The translations under genes and the position numbers were made by a program. The notes beneath the pieces were generated by a model. The model did no database searches, was not told where the DNA came from, and was given only the letters and a program-made list of their open reading frames with translations. From Strigamia acuminata (Eukaryota; Arthropoda; Chilopoda; Geophilomorpha; Linotaeniidae), in assembly GCA_949358305.1 (NCBI GenBank), contig OX442314.1, positions 27,575,118 through 27,639,117 on the forward strand: a stretch of 64,000 nucleotides of DNA, written 5' to 3'. Below, piece after piece: positions 53,556-64,000 of this stretch. The stretch's first letter is position 1; each line of letters starts with the position of its first letter.

Positions 53556-55143
53556 TGTGACGGTTACACTGTCATACACTTGTTAGTTAGGACGTTTATT
53601 TTGTCAATAGATGGCGCTGATACGTTTTAGCGGCAATTTCAAATTTCGACAATTTTTGAGTGAATAAAATATAAATTACTATTTATATTTTATTCCACTG
53701 CAACTTTATACACTTTTAAATACTTTTGGATGTTTAAATACTAGTTGATTTATTTGTCACATAATTCTATTGAATTATGTGCAAACTCTACACCTGGTGA
53801 AGTCACCCCCCATCACCCACTGTGAGTTGGACTCCTTTTGGATTATAGTCAAAGGGACTTAATCCAAAATGTGTCCTGCGTATCCAGTTCCTGTAGTGGA
53901 CCTAGTAGAAGACTATGTCCTGAGTATCCACTTCCTATGATCTGGGATTGGATGGATTTGACTGCCCAGTGATCCCATTGGATCACTGAACAGCTATTCT
54001 CCTCACCGAGTATATATCCCCCTGCAAAACGGATATAGCTCGCTCTTGTTCTGTTTTTGTTTGATACTGATATTACTTGAGCACATATTATACTTCTCTG
54101 CGTTCCGACAATCCGTTGTAGAAATACCTTGTATTTAGTGTAAGTATCTAGAGTGGGTAGAAGACTCACAGACACACTGCCCGCCTCTTCATGCCAACAT
54201 TCCGTTGTAGAAATGTAGTAACTAGAGTGAGTAATTCACAGACACATTTAAGTGTAGTATCTAGAGTGGGGTACAACCCACAGACGCACTCCCTCCAGCT
54301 TCATGCCAACATTCCGTTGTAGAGTGCAGAATCTAGAGTGGAGTAAAATTCACAGACGCATTGGTAATGTAGAATCTAGAGTGGAGTATTTATATTTCAC
54401 AGACGCATTATCAGAGTGATCGACGCGGAGTAATTTCCCGGTTACTCTCCCGCCAGCCAGGACCGAGTGGAGTAATTTCCCGGCGATGGATAACCTTTCC
54501 TGCGAGATATTTCGATTCAATTCGTTATTGGTTTGACGGAACATTTAAGTCTAACTTAGATGTTGATTGCACTCGGGGCAAAAAATAGCTCGGCGCTATT
54601 TTAATATATTTTACTTATTTTCATAGTTTTAGTTAAGTTTGTGACTCTAAAATATCATGATTAATTCCATAGAATTAATATGAATATTTATTCTCACATT
54701 GTTACATCTCGCGGTAATTATTGATTACAACAATTATCTGCGATGCGATGTGTGTGACGATACAGAAAAGTCAACCGCACCTCTCGGATATAACCCACCC
54801 AGCCTAACCATTTACACGCCTTTTAGAACCAAACCCCGGACCATTTAGAAGCCAAAGCCATTCATAGATGACATCTTTTACGTCACAGCAATAAGACCGT
54901 TACAAATTCTTATTGCATGACTGAAGCCTTCAAATGATATTATTTCAGGGCTTTTGCCAAATAACTGTATAGTTTAACTTATCGTCATTTTAGCCACTTG
55001 TAGGCATAGTATTTATATAAGGTTCAAACCGGAATAAATGTTATATGTTTTGAGAAAACATCAGGTTTGCATATTTTACACTTTCACACAGATAGTTCAC
55101 ACTTTAGTTTAGCAATTGCTATCTCCAGAAGGTAATCGTCACA
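53556..55143 (+). repeat. Element 2 3' LTR
   Basis: 1588 bases, a duplicate of the 5' copy with the same hairpin units, TATA and AATAAA. Confidence 0.95.
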
Positions 55144-55409
55144 AGTGAAATGTCAAACACTAGTTGCATTCGAAAGTTTTGTTTCACTGCAATAAATTTA
55201 TAAATGACTAGAAAGAGAATTTTTCAGTTTGATTTTGGCATCAGGCGACAGAGCGCAGCAAATTTATAAACAATAATAGTTACCGTATGCAGACTGTACT
55301 TTAATAATTTAGTTTTTATTTAAAATGTTTTTGAAGAATTTGTAATAATTAAATTTTCAGGGTTTTCATCAATTCAGTGAAGCAGGTAAAATGCACATTC
55401 TAGATGATA

Positions 55410-55418
55410 GCGCCATCT
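55410..55418 (-). promoter_or_regulatory. CTCF-like site
   Basis: The minus strand reads CACTAGATGGCGCTATC, the closest of the four independent matches in the window to a bilaterian CTCF core. Confidence 0.45.
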
Positions 55419-56192
55419 AGTGTTTAAAAACGCAGTTAGTTACGAGATGTCCTGCAATTTTCAAATCCCTACCGTAGTTTTTCAAAACCCTTTGTGGTGA
55501 TGTACCATGTTTGTCAGTGGTGATTTCTGGCTGTGATGTAGCAAAGGTCGGTGGCTGAAGACAAACTGAATGATTGATGATTGTAAGTTCAAAAATAGGA
55601 GTACCATATTTAATTTACCGGTATATTGAATTTTTATTTTATGGCGGGAGTCGAAAGAAGAAAAACACCATCGTCGGGATCTTGAAAAACTAATTAATTA
55701 TGCGCAAAACTGCTGAAAACAAAGACTCGCTAATTATAATGCAAGTAGAGTATTAAACACAAATAATTTCCAATTTGGCGAATGAAATATGAGATAGTTG
55801 TTGATATCCATTTTATTTCGTGCAGCCACAGCATCAGATTGCAAACCAGCCATGTTTTCGTGTTCTTCGTTGGCTCACCCAATGGGCAGAGTCACTTGCA
55901 TGCACAACGGACATGTTTTGTCATCATCAACAGATTCCGCGCCACGTGTGGCCATTTGGAATGAATGTAGAGAAGGAGGATCGGGGTATGTATCAAGGAA
56001 AATTCAGAGGAAATGATTCAAGGAACTGCACCAACGGCTGAGAGGTAAACGCCGATAATGGGTTTTCTTTTCTTCTTTTTCTTTCTTCATTTTTTTCCAG
56101 TTTCCAGTTTCCATTTTCCATTTCATTTTTTAGCTCATCTCATTTCTCGGGTCATCAGAAGTGCTTGCACGAATGTGAGGTAATACGGTAGT

Positions 56193-56281
56193 GACAAATT
56201 GACATTTAAACGATGTCACTCAATCACCTTTACATTGTTTTAGATGATTGTATGACGTCATTTAAATGTCAATTTGTCACA
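56193..56281. repeat. Small foldback repeat
   Basis: Arms GTGACAAATTGACATTTAAA (near 56193) and TTTAAATGTCAATTTGTCAC (ending near 56281) surround a short centre. Confidence 0.8.
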
Positions 56282-56676
56282 ACGTATCAGTGAGTTTTTG
56301 CACTACCTGGTAGATTCAGCAGAAAATTCTCATTCTGTGAAGTGTTTCTGCTAATGGTTTTCTTGATGTAGATGGATGTAGAAATAAGTGGACTACGAAA
56401 CGACCATTCTATTCGAGCTTATTTGCATAAGTATTTATTCATCAGTTTTACATAGGTAGCGCTGCAATCGTGCGGCGTCAAAAATTAACTTAAGTGCGGT
56501 TATACGAAATTGGAATGTGGAACACTCCATTCATAAGTGTAGCTACAGTATATTTATCTATGGATTGTTTTAATCAATGCAACTAGACCAATACAGTAAT
56601 GTGCACATAATTGAAAATTAATAATTAGAGGGCTAGACATTTTAAGCGATTTCAGATTTGATGCTTTTGCTTTGAA

Positions 56677-57091
56677 TTAATATCTGGCATTTTTAACTCG
56701 AGCATATAATGAAAGGTTTGCACGAATGGTTATAAACTGATGAAGTATCTTTTGCAATAGTTCTGGAATTGCAAGAATAGAAAGGCCAAGCATTAGTGCG
56801 AAAGAATTTCCAATATCACAGCACAATGCAACTGTAGTGTAGGATAAAATTTGGGTAATCTCTTCAATTATGTTATTCGTTGGAAATATACCAAGAATTC
56901 TGACTGGGAGTGCGTCTGGATGTTGAAAGAAAACGTAAGTGTCAAATATTTGTTCTTCGCAAGGTGGATCACAACCACAATCTTTCGTCACATCAACTTT
57001 TAAAGAATTCTTCATAAATAGTTGTACCGAAGAAATTGCTTCTTCAGCATTTGCACAGGTGTTATTTGTTACATTGGGCAGAAATGGTAAC
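56677..57091 (-). CDS. Third DEG/ENaC subunit, terminal exon
   Basis: Acceptor TATAATTTTAG, phase 2, as in the tandem gene. It contains DCGCDPPC, and TM2 with CCDIGNSFALMLGLSILA, then a short basic tail and a stop codon. The conserved Cys is the 12th residue of the exon, as in both domains of the tandem gene. With the two exons just upstream it forms the 3' end of a separate DEG/ENaC gene. Confidence 0.9.
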
Positions 57092-57398
57092 CTAAAATTA
57101 TAAACTTTCATAATGACCTACTTGTATGTTGAATTATTACTGTTCAATAGTATCTCTAGAAATGATGTCACCCCCTTCGATTTCCCCCGTGGACCTCTTT
57201 CAAGTGCTCTTGTACCAAACCACACAGAATCCTTAGTAGTGTTTGTAAATTTAGACAAATTTAGATTCTAAATTTACAAAAAACAATCTTATTTTTTGTG
57301 GTAGTTTTGTTCAGTTTTTTTGTTTCTAACTCTTCTGAATTTTGAAGGACCAAGCAGTAACATGCTCACATTAAATTTTATGAAAAATTACTACTCAC

Positions 57399-57505
57399 TT
57401 GCATTGAACAAAATTATAAACCTTTTTTTCATAGCAATCATCTTGGCATCGTTTGTATTTGTTAGGGGCAAGGCAATGTTGAGCTCGCAAGTTTAATCGA
57501 ATGGT
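57399..57505 (-). CDS. Third DEG/ENaC subunit, Cys-rich exon
   Basis: A 107-base exon, acceptor TCTAATTTAG, donor TGCAA|GTGAGT, phase 0 to 2. It reads TIRLNLRAQHC...KRCQDDC...FVQC. Same length, phases and Cys spacing as exon 10 of the tandem gene. Confidence 0.85.
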
Positions 57506-57563
57506 CTAAATTAGAGCAATCGTTAGAAGAGGTTGTATTGTATGTAATCATCTGATATATTAC

Positions 57564-57665
57564 TTTGAGCATTTTAAATGTAATAATGATGAAAGTGTTA
57601 TCTAAAACAGTTCTTCTACTTCTGAGAATTGATGGTATTGGAGCTTTATTTTGTTGAAAGTATAC
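57564..57665 (-). CDS. Third DEG/ENaC subunit, preceding exon (probable)
   Basis: A 102-base phase 0-0 frame, acceptor TTACAATTTAG, donor CTCAAA|GTAATA. It reads VYFQQNKAPIPSIL...TFKMLK, corresponding to exons 4 and 9 (87 and 105 bases). The exons that should precede it were not found between here and element 3. Confidence 0.55.
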
Positions 57666-57857
57666 CTAAATTGTAAGAATTACGATTTACCACAATTTCT
57701 ACTTTTCTGCTTATACCTAAACTTGTAAGTTTACCATATGAATGACTTCTACAAAAAATTACATTACTTTACCTATTCCAAATACTCAGGGATTAAGACT
57801 TGGAATTCCAGATTTTAGCAGTTACTTCTCCACTAAACTGTGTGTTAGTACAGTACC

Positions 57858-57890
57858 TACAGGGTGGGCCAAAAGTCACGAATCGGTATG
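57858..57890. mobile_element. Mariner-like terminal sequence
   Basis: ACAGGGTGGGCCAAAAGTCA resembles mariner/Tc1-type ends. Only one end was found. Confidence 0.35.
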
Positions 57891-58118
57891 AAGGCTAAAT
57901 AACTTTTTTTTAAAATAATTTTTATAAAATTGCGGCGATCCGGGTTTTTACTTATTAAATTATATAAATTTAATAAGCAATCGTCGGTGAGATGCCGTAC
58001 AGGACTTCTACTCTGTGGCCAAATGGTTGTCTAGGGGAATGATTTTACACAGAGTAAAGGAAAAATTAGATTGTTTTAATCGTTTTAAATACACCCGAAT
58101 ATAATGCGAAATAATAAG

Positions 58119-59008
58119 TGTAATGACTGGGTCGATCTGGTTTCTCTTCGTACTTGGACACTCACAGTTGACCGTTGGCTCCAAAATGGCGTCGATGGCG
58201 TCGTGTGAGCGCGGGATTTTAGCGGAGTAAACTCGACGCTAAAATACTTTGCTAAAATATACTAAAAATCCTCGCGGAGCAAGCTCAACACGAGAATACG
58301 TCTTGCACACAGCGATTTGATTATTACGGAGCAAGCTCGACGTAACAATCCGTCTTAACACAATTCGCCTTGTGGAGTTAAACTCGACACAAAGCCTTCA
58401 AACTAACAGAGTAAACTCGATGTTAGTTTCACACACAGAAATGGCTTAAATTACTCGTAGTAATTCAAGCTAGAAAGTTGCTATTCCGTACAGTGGGTAC
58501 AGACCAGCGATGAAACTCAATTCGTCCAAGAATCACAGATCACACTTTGCAGTTTTGGCAGAAGTTTGACACGGTTGTGAACAGTTTGGAGGTGGAATCA
58601 AGAGTGCGGGAAGAGTGGGCCAAAACCGTTTGGCTCACTTCTAAATCTGCTCAGAAAAGCTGCGCAGATGACGAGTTGCATGAAGATCACACACGGCCGC
58701 CTTCGGGTCGTGTGCAACAATCGAGCCGGGCACGCGCGAGGGGAAGGGATGCTCCGCCCAGGCACACGCCTAGCAGCATCATCAAAGCAATGCACGCTGC
58801 AGCGCGATTGGTTGACGCTGTTGCTGGGCCAAAACTTGCTGCAAAACACAATATTATTTGGGTAATATTGTGTCTTGTTTTATATTTTATTAATGTATGT
58901 TTTATTTCAATTTACATTGAAACAAAACATATAAGTTTGTTGAATATGTTTATAAGACAATTTGGAAATATGGTGCGCACTCAAATAGGAATATTTGAGG
59001 TCACCACA
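58119..59008 (-). repeat. Element 3 3' LTR (probable limits)
   Basis: On the minus strand it starts TGTGGTGACCTC right after the purine tract AAAAGGGGGGGGAAG and probably ends GTCATTACA, giving imperfect inverted ends TGTGGTGAC/GTCATTACA. About 890 bases. It carries a tandem array of six hairpins. Confidence 0.7.
58216..58470 (-). repeat. Array of six hairpins with conserved apex and variable stems
   Basis: Five copies have an apex GAG-loop-CTC (plus-strand loops TAAA, CAAG, CAAG, TTAAA, TAAA) followed by GA or AA, inside stems of different sequence: 58216-58224/58237-58245 (9 bp perfect), 58271-58276/58289-58294, 58319-58328/58341-58350, 58367-58374/58388-58395 and 58400-58408/58421-58429 (9 bp perfect). 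A sixth hairpin at 58444-58454/58460-58470 has a different loop. The single imperfect pair in each of the other four is A-C or C-A on the plus strand, which is G-U in element-sense RNA. Confidence 0.8.
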
Positions 59009-59182
59009 CTTCCCCCCCCTTTTAAGAAAGAATCTTATTCTTTTCCAAAAAGAGACAGGTAAGTATAGGAATAAATACACAAGGTTTCAAAGTAAAATGG
59101 AACAGGATATATATTTATTCTTTTTTATTACAATATAAAAATAAAAAAGGAATCATTTTTAATAAACGGGCGTGTTCCCTAA

Positions 59183-62020
59183 TTATTTCGGCAACATGTC
59201 CGTCGAATGATCGTTTGGATCTTTGTGCTCGGTGACGGTGCACAAAGGTCGGCCGGCGTTTGGTCCTGACCGGAAGCCAGGGTTGATGTGGAGCCACACT
59301 TGCTTGATGCGGTCCACACCATCCCTTCGTCCAAAACCCATCTCGAAGTACTCCTGCGGGTCTTGAGGCGTAATTCGAGCGAACACCAGGCGTTGATGCA
59401 GGATCCACGGCTGCTGTTCCTTGATGTGGTTTTCCAGCCACGCGAGGACTCGGTTGCATAAATCCTCGCTGTTCTGGAGAATCGTTTTCGTTGCGCTCGT
59501 TATGTAGCAAAAGGCGTATAATGAGCGCAAACGTTGATAGGCGGTGAGGTGGGTGGCCATACTCGATCCCCTATCTCTTGGCGGCGAATCCTTTGGAGGA
59601 GGCGGCGGTGGCGGCGACTTCTTGCAGATCGAGAGGGATCTGGATCTGCGTAAAGCCGGGGTGCGCGTCTTTGGTCTGGCACCGCAGGCCACAGGCACGA
59701 CGAACTCGCGATCGTCGCTGTCGAGCCATTCCATCGGAGACGAGATGTTGCAACTCGGTGCCTCGGTCGCACGGGAAACACTCGACGTTGCCGTGATGGC
59801 AGCGTGGAGTGGAGCTGCGGATGACGGTGGTGCGCCAGCGGGACGGGCGGTGGCTCGTTCTGCTGTGCGTCGCTGCTTCAGCGCAGCCCATTCCTGCCGT
59901 AGTCGAATGGCGGATCCAGCCGGAGTTTCGCCAGTCGCCTCGGCTTGTTGCGTCAATTCGGCGAGCATCGTTGGAGGATCGGGGCGAACTGACTCCCAAT
60001 CGTCCAGCAAGGCTCGTGGAAGCCCTAGCGGCACGGTCCACAATCGAGTGGCGGCGGCCAGAGCAATCTGTGGGTCGGGAAAGACTCCTTGGAACAGGAT
60101 TCGAAGAAGTCCCTCCGACAACTTCCTGTTCATCTTCTGCAGCGTCCGTTGCAGTTGCTTGTCGGACTTGCACGACGTAAGCTCTCGCGCAAGCCATTGC
60201 CATTCCTTCTCACCTTCGCGGATCTGAGCGAGTTGGTATTCGTCCAGATGCGCGAGGTACATCGTTTGGGCTGTCTCGGGAAACGATGAGAATCGCCTCC
60301 AGAGATCAGCGCACTCCTGTGCGGGAAATGGTTCGTGAGAGACGTATCCCTCAAAACGGATGACCGATGTCACTTGTGGCACGGGCACCGATGGATCTGG
60401 TCGCATGTCGCTGGTGACTGGACGGCAAGCGAACGGCAAAGAGGTGTTAACGTCTCCCTGACCGGCTTGCAATGCGGCGATGCGTTGATCTTCCTTCGCT
60501 ATCTCGTCCGACCAGTCAATCCGGCCGGAGGAGGAAGCGGTAAGCTGTGAAGCGTTGGATCGTTCTTCACGCGACGAGAGTGAACTCCTCGTGGAAGATT
60601 GACGCGATTGCACTCGAGGTCGGCTTCGGGATGTGGGTCTCGATACGGACTTCGAATGTCTTTTCGGCGGCGTCGGCTCGCGTCGGTGATGTGAGCGATG
60701 ACGAGCCTTCTGGAGTGGAGGTAACCCTCCAATGGCGCCTTCCCCCGACGACTGTGTTGGGGAGGAGCGACGGCCACTGTAGGGCGACCTCGATGATCGT
60801 GACCTCGACGTGGAGCGCGGTGGCACCACGTGGATGGTGGAAGCGACCTGTACCCGGGGCTCAGGCTCTGGATACGGGTTCGGCACGAAATCTGCATGGA
60901 AACATCCGCCCATGGCTAGTTGATGCATCTCCGACTGGCATGTCGGCACCCAACGTTTCTTTCCGTCCGTTGTTACACGGAAAGATTCGTTGTAGAGGCG
61001 TACAACCTCGGCCTTGGTTTGATCCAAGCGTTGGAAAATGTCCTCCAAAATCTGTCGACGCTCCCACGCAGGAGCGTTGAAGTAACGGCGATGGTCTCGC
61101 GTTTCTTGTGCGATCACTGTGAAGGCGAAGTCGAGCAACACGTTTCGCAGTGGTCCGAAGGTGTCGCGCTTCATTGCCCACTCGAGGGCGTCGCGATGAC
61201 CGAATCCATCGATTAAATAGGCGATCCGAAACTTCGTTCCCCATCGCTTGTTTAAGACCTTGGAGAATTTGTGTCGGGCCGCCCAAAACGTCAGTCGTCC
61301 TTTCGACTTTATGATTTCTGGCGGCAATGCGTGTCGCCAGACACCAGGAGCGGTCGGAACATCGGGGTGTAGTTCGAGATGCGTCTCCCGAAGCTGGATA
61401 ATCTGTAAAAATATTCGAAGAAATAATTAAAATCCATTTTTTCGTGTAAAATAATTATTTCCGAATTTTCAGTGAATAAAATCACGGGTGAGATTTCATT
61501 CGACAGTTTAGATTCATTAAATTTTTTCAAAATATTTGAAAAATCGTAAAAAACGTTGTTTCCGACGGCTATGTTTCAGTGTTTGGAGCGTTACCCTAGC
61601 AACGCCTCAAAAATGAGACACAGCGCCATCTGATGATAATAATGGCGGCGTCTTCTTGCGAAGGCGTTACCAACGAACTTTTTGCTTTTTCGGAGTGAAA
61701 ATGCACTTTTAATTACTTTTCATGACTGAAAGGTAATTTTATTTTAAATTATTTACCCGGTCGTGTCTCTGTGCACGAGTTTCGCCGTTTGGATCGGCGA
61801 ATAGGCCTCCTCGAAGTCGGGGCTGAGACGGCGTGACTGGCAAACGGGCAGCAGCGTCGGCTAGAGCGGCTTGAGCTTCAGCGGACGCTTCGGCGGACTC
61901 TTCGGTGACATCCACGGATGCATTCGAAGTGTTTGCGGAACCAAGCAGCGTCGAATTTGTTTCTAATTCGAGGCTGTTGGCGCCGGCTTCGCTTCCTTCT
62001 TTCGGTTCCTCTCCTTCCAT
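59183..62020 (-). CDS. Element 3 third gene, spliced, 827 residues
   Basis: Exon 1 is 62020-61757 (88 codons, MEGEEPKEGSEAG...; donor GACCGG|GTAAAT). Exon 2 is 61402-59183 (acceptor TTTTTACAG); both phase 0, intron 354 bases. Shared with element 1's third gene: a 'P-T-A...R-ALP' N-terminal block with a nearby W..R motif; RWVP...QSEMHQL against RWIP...QSEMWQL; an Arg-Ser/Pro-rich middle; and a C-terminal block (RVLAWLENH..., RIKQVWLHINPGF...) matching SVLKWLNRE and RIWIHER. Hydrophilic, without signal peptide or membrane segment. Function unknown. Confidence 0.75.
61623..61631 (-). promoter_or_regulatory. CTCF-like core inside the element 3 intron
   Basis: The minus strand reads CAGATGGCGCTG. 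Sequence match only. Confidence 0.3.
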
Positions 62021-62230
62021 TTGAACGACTAATCCAAATGGAAAAGAAAAACGAAAATTAATTTATTAGTTTTTCCTTGGAAAATTCCAAAGAAAAAACT
62101 ACTTACAATTGAAGAATCCCGTTGAAATAATCCAGTTGTTTCGCTTTTGGTTTTTTGGGGATGAGCACTTAGCACACGTGTGAGATCGAAGTGAACTCAG
62201 ACGCGAAGTGATCAGTTCAAATACCGGAAG

Positions 62231-64000
62231 TTACGTTTGGGTAACGTCGCTGTTAGTGACGTCATCCAATCTTACTGTTTGATTGGTTTGAGTATGGCTT
62301 GAGGAATTGCTCCTTACGTCATACGGCTGATCCCTGGATCTCGAGGTTATCGAGGGGAGAAGACACATGTTGTTTTTTCCTCTCGGTTTACGAGTCCGAA
62401 GATTATATCTCTTTGTCGGCGAGGGATTTATTGTATTTAAATCGCCGTCTTCATTGTCATCGGAGACTGAGTCAGATGAGTCTTTTATTTCAGATGTTTT
62501 TTGTTTCTTTTCTAAAAACACCTTTTTATTTATTTTTTTAGCAATTTCAAGCTTTTTGAAACTGTCACGAAGTTCAACGTCGTTATTCACGAGGTCTGAC
62601 TCCATTTGTGGTTTGGATGAATTATCGACAGGTATTTTCTTTAATTCATCGTCATCTAACGTATTAATTATATTTTCAGTCTTTTGACCGACTTCTTCGC
62701 CTTCTAACCATACTTCCTGGTCGAAACTCGGGAAATACGGAGTTAATTCAGACGAATGGACAGCTGGAAATATTTCGTTATTTTCTAGCTTTCTCAATTC
62801 TACTGAACCTCCCTGTAATACTTTGGTTATTACATAAGGTCCTGTTCTTTTATCAGCGATGCCAGCTGCAATGCCGCGGGCAGCGCTCGACAAAACATGA
62901 GAATCTCTCCAAACTAAATCGTTTAATTTAAAATTGGAGAACTTCTCACCTTCTTTTTTAAGATTAACTCGTCTACGCAAATCTAACACGTGCGACATCA
63001 TGTGCTGATATGTTTCGGCGATAACGGCTTCTAATTTTTGCACGTATAAATGTGGGTTTTTTGGATCTACGACCAAAATTCCTTCAGGTATTCTTGGATC
63101 CCAAGGTACTCTGAGTTCGCGAAAAAAGTTAAGAAATGCGGGAGAGAAGTCTCTTCCTCTCGTCACCGTAGTTCTCAAACTAAATGCAAATTCACGCAAA
63201 TATTCGTCCCATTTGGAATGAACAGATGAATAAATTGCAACCAAATATTTGATGTCACGGTTAACCCTTTCAACCGGGTTAGCTTGTGGGTGATACGTTG
63301 AAGTTGGTGTTGGAACCATCTTGAACTTTTCACAAAATTTTTTAAAGACTTGGGCACGAAATTGCGGGCCGTTGTCAGAAATAATTTTACGAGGGAATCC
63401 CATGCTCATGGAAAGGTGATAAATGCAATTTGCTACTTTTCCAGCAGTGGGGTTACACATTGGATATAATTCTGGCCAATGAGTTGCCACATCAAGTATG
63501 ACTAAAATATGTGTGTTGTTTTTGCGCGTCCGAGGTTTTGGGCCGGTCAAATCAACACTTAGACAGTCAAATGGGCTGTAAGGACCCATTTGCGCTGCTT
63601 CAATTTGTCCTTTCGTTCGAGGTTTGCAAGCTTGACAACGCTCACAATGTCGAATGAATCTCGTAATGTCCGATTTCATGCCTTTCCAGGTATAAATTCG
63701 GCGTGCTCGATAAAGAGTCCTTGCAATTCCTGGGTGGCCAGAAAGTGGGTGGCCATGCATCAGCCAAATAATTTTATACTTCAATGTCTGAGGTACAAAA
63801 ACTTTGAGTGCTCTCCCATCCTCCCCCAATTCATCAGACATTGTGGGATGAAATTGCATTAATAAGTCATCTTCAATTAAGAAGGTGGTTGCGTGTTTTC
63901 TATATTGTTTCCTCTGGAGTCGCGTTGTGACGTCAGGCGGAAATTGATTACAATTTAAAAAATTACGCATCAATTGGCAAACTTTATCTTCTTTTTGGGC
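62231..64000 (-). CDS. pol: Element 3 Pol, integrase part (5' end outside the window)
   Basis: The frame is open to the window edge. It begins before the integrase and contains the HHCC finger (HGHPLSGHPGIARTLYR...CERCQAC), the DDE core (LSVDLTGP, ISDNGPQFRA, NPVERVNRD), DKRTGPYVITK and an acidic C-terminal tail. Closely similar in order to the integrase of element 1. No stops or frameshifts are visible. Confidence 0.93.
   Translation of the reverse strand, partial: AQKEDKVCQLMRNFLNCNQFPPDVTTRLQRKQYRKHATTFLIEDDLLMQFHPTMSDELGEDGRALKVFVPQTLKYKIIWLMHGHPLSGHPGIARTLYRARRIYTWKGMKSDITRFIRHCERCQACKPRTKGQIEAAQMGPYSPFDCLSVDLTGPKPRTRKNNTHILVILDVATHWPELYPMCNPTAGKVANCIYHLSMSMGFPRKIISDNGPQFRAQVFKKFCEKFKMVPTPTSTYHPQANPVERVNRDIKYLVAIYSSVHSKWDEYLREFAFSLRTTVTRGRDFSPAFLNFFRELRVPWDPRIPEGILVVDPKNPHLYVQKLEAVIAETYQHMMSHVLDLRRRVNLKKEGEKFSNFKLNDLVWRDSHVLSSAARGIAAGIADKRTGPYVITKVLQGGSVELRKLENNEIFPAVHSSELTPYFPSFDQEVWLEGEEVGQKTENIINTLDDDELKKIPVDNSSKPQMESDLVNNDVELRDSFKKLEIAKKINKKVFLEKKQKTSEIKDSSDSVSDDNEDGDLNTINPSPTKRYNLRTRKPRGKNNMCLLPSITSRSRDQPYDVRSNSSSHTQTNQTVRLDDVTNSDVTQT

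Larger units (their letters stand above)
45859..55143 (+). mobile_element. Ty3/Gypsy element 2, lacks integrase
   Basis: 9.29 kb, with 1588-base LTRs that begin TGTGACGG and end CGTCACA. The target duplication is AGTG (45855-45858 and 55144-55147). It has a tRNA-Gln primer site, gag, and a pol that ends after RNase H. A 533-base non-coding stretch follows before the 3' LTR. The LTR copies have the same length and identical internal frames, so the insertion is young even though integrase is absent. Confidence 0.95.
55144..56676. other. Intergenic, no supported gene
   Basis: Contains a CTCF-like core on the minus strand (GCGCCATCT, 55410-55418, in the good context ACTAGATGGCGCTATC) and a foldback at about 56193-56281 (arms GTGACAAATTGACATTTAAA and its inverse). 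No gene recognised. Confidence 0.5.
58119..64000 (-). mobile_element. Ty3/Gypsy element 3 (3' part, runs off the window)
   Basis: On the minus strand: integrase part of pol, a spliced third gene, a polypurine tract and the 3' LTR. Its LTR begins TGTGGTGACC like that of element 1, and the third genes are homologous, so both belong to one lineage. Its 5' half lies beyond the window. Confidence 0.88.

Noticed and set aside
59544-60227. Plus-strand ORFs opposite the element 3 third gene
   Set aside because: Shadows of a GC-rich coding frame on the minus strand.

Overview
The window looks like nuclear DNA of a bilaterian invertebrate. It is AT-rich, has spliced genes with some very short introns (58 and 64 bases), and carries a hairy/E(spl)-type bHLH repressor ending in WRPW, a Mediator subunit, DEG/ENaC channels and many animal-type transposons. 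I cannot name the species.

Layout. 1-4270 is a mosaic of degenerate repeats. 5882-14888 (minus) is an 11-exon DEG/ENaC gene that I assembled exon by exon. It encodes two complete channel subunits head to tail in one 791-residue frame, and one exon carries the end of the first subunit and the start of the second. A MULE transposon with an open transposase frame sits in one of its introns. 15.0-20.5 kb holds a pogo/Tigger deletion derivative, a 21-base satellite and a TIR element filled with another 21-base array. 20.7-29.1 kb is a regulatory block with MED8 (24170-24916, minus) and a two-exon Hes gene (26577-27400, minus). It contains eight perfect CSL/Su(H) sites, five of them close to CAGGTG E-boxes.

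The rest is dominated by Ty3/Gypsy elements. Element 1 (29189-42055, plus) is complete and young, with 820-base LTRs, gag, pol by -1 frameshift and a spliced third gene. Element 2 (45859-55143, plus) has 1588-base LTRs, a tRNA-Gln primer site, gag and PR-RT-RNase H, but no integrase. Element 3 (58119 to beyond 64000, minus) shows its integrase, a third gene homologous to that of element 1, and a 3' LTR. A Ty1/copia relic lies at 43.75-44.64 kb. Three exons of a further DEG/ENaC gene (56677-57665, minus) lie just downstream of element 3, which probably separates them from their 5' exons.

The points most worth following are the concatenated channel gene, the shared spliced third gene of the Gypsy elements, the arrays of hairpins with covarying stems in all three LTR types, and the frameshift modules.
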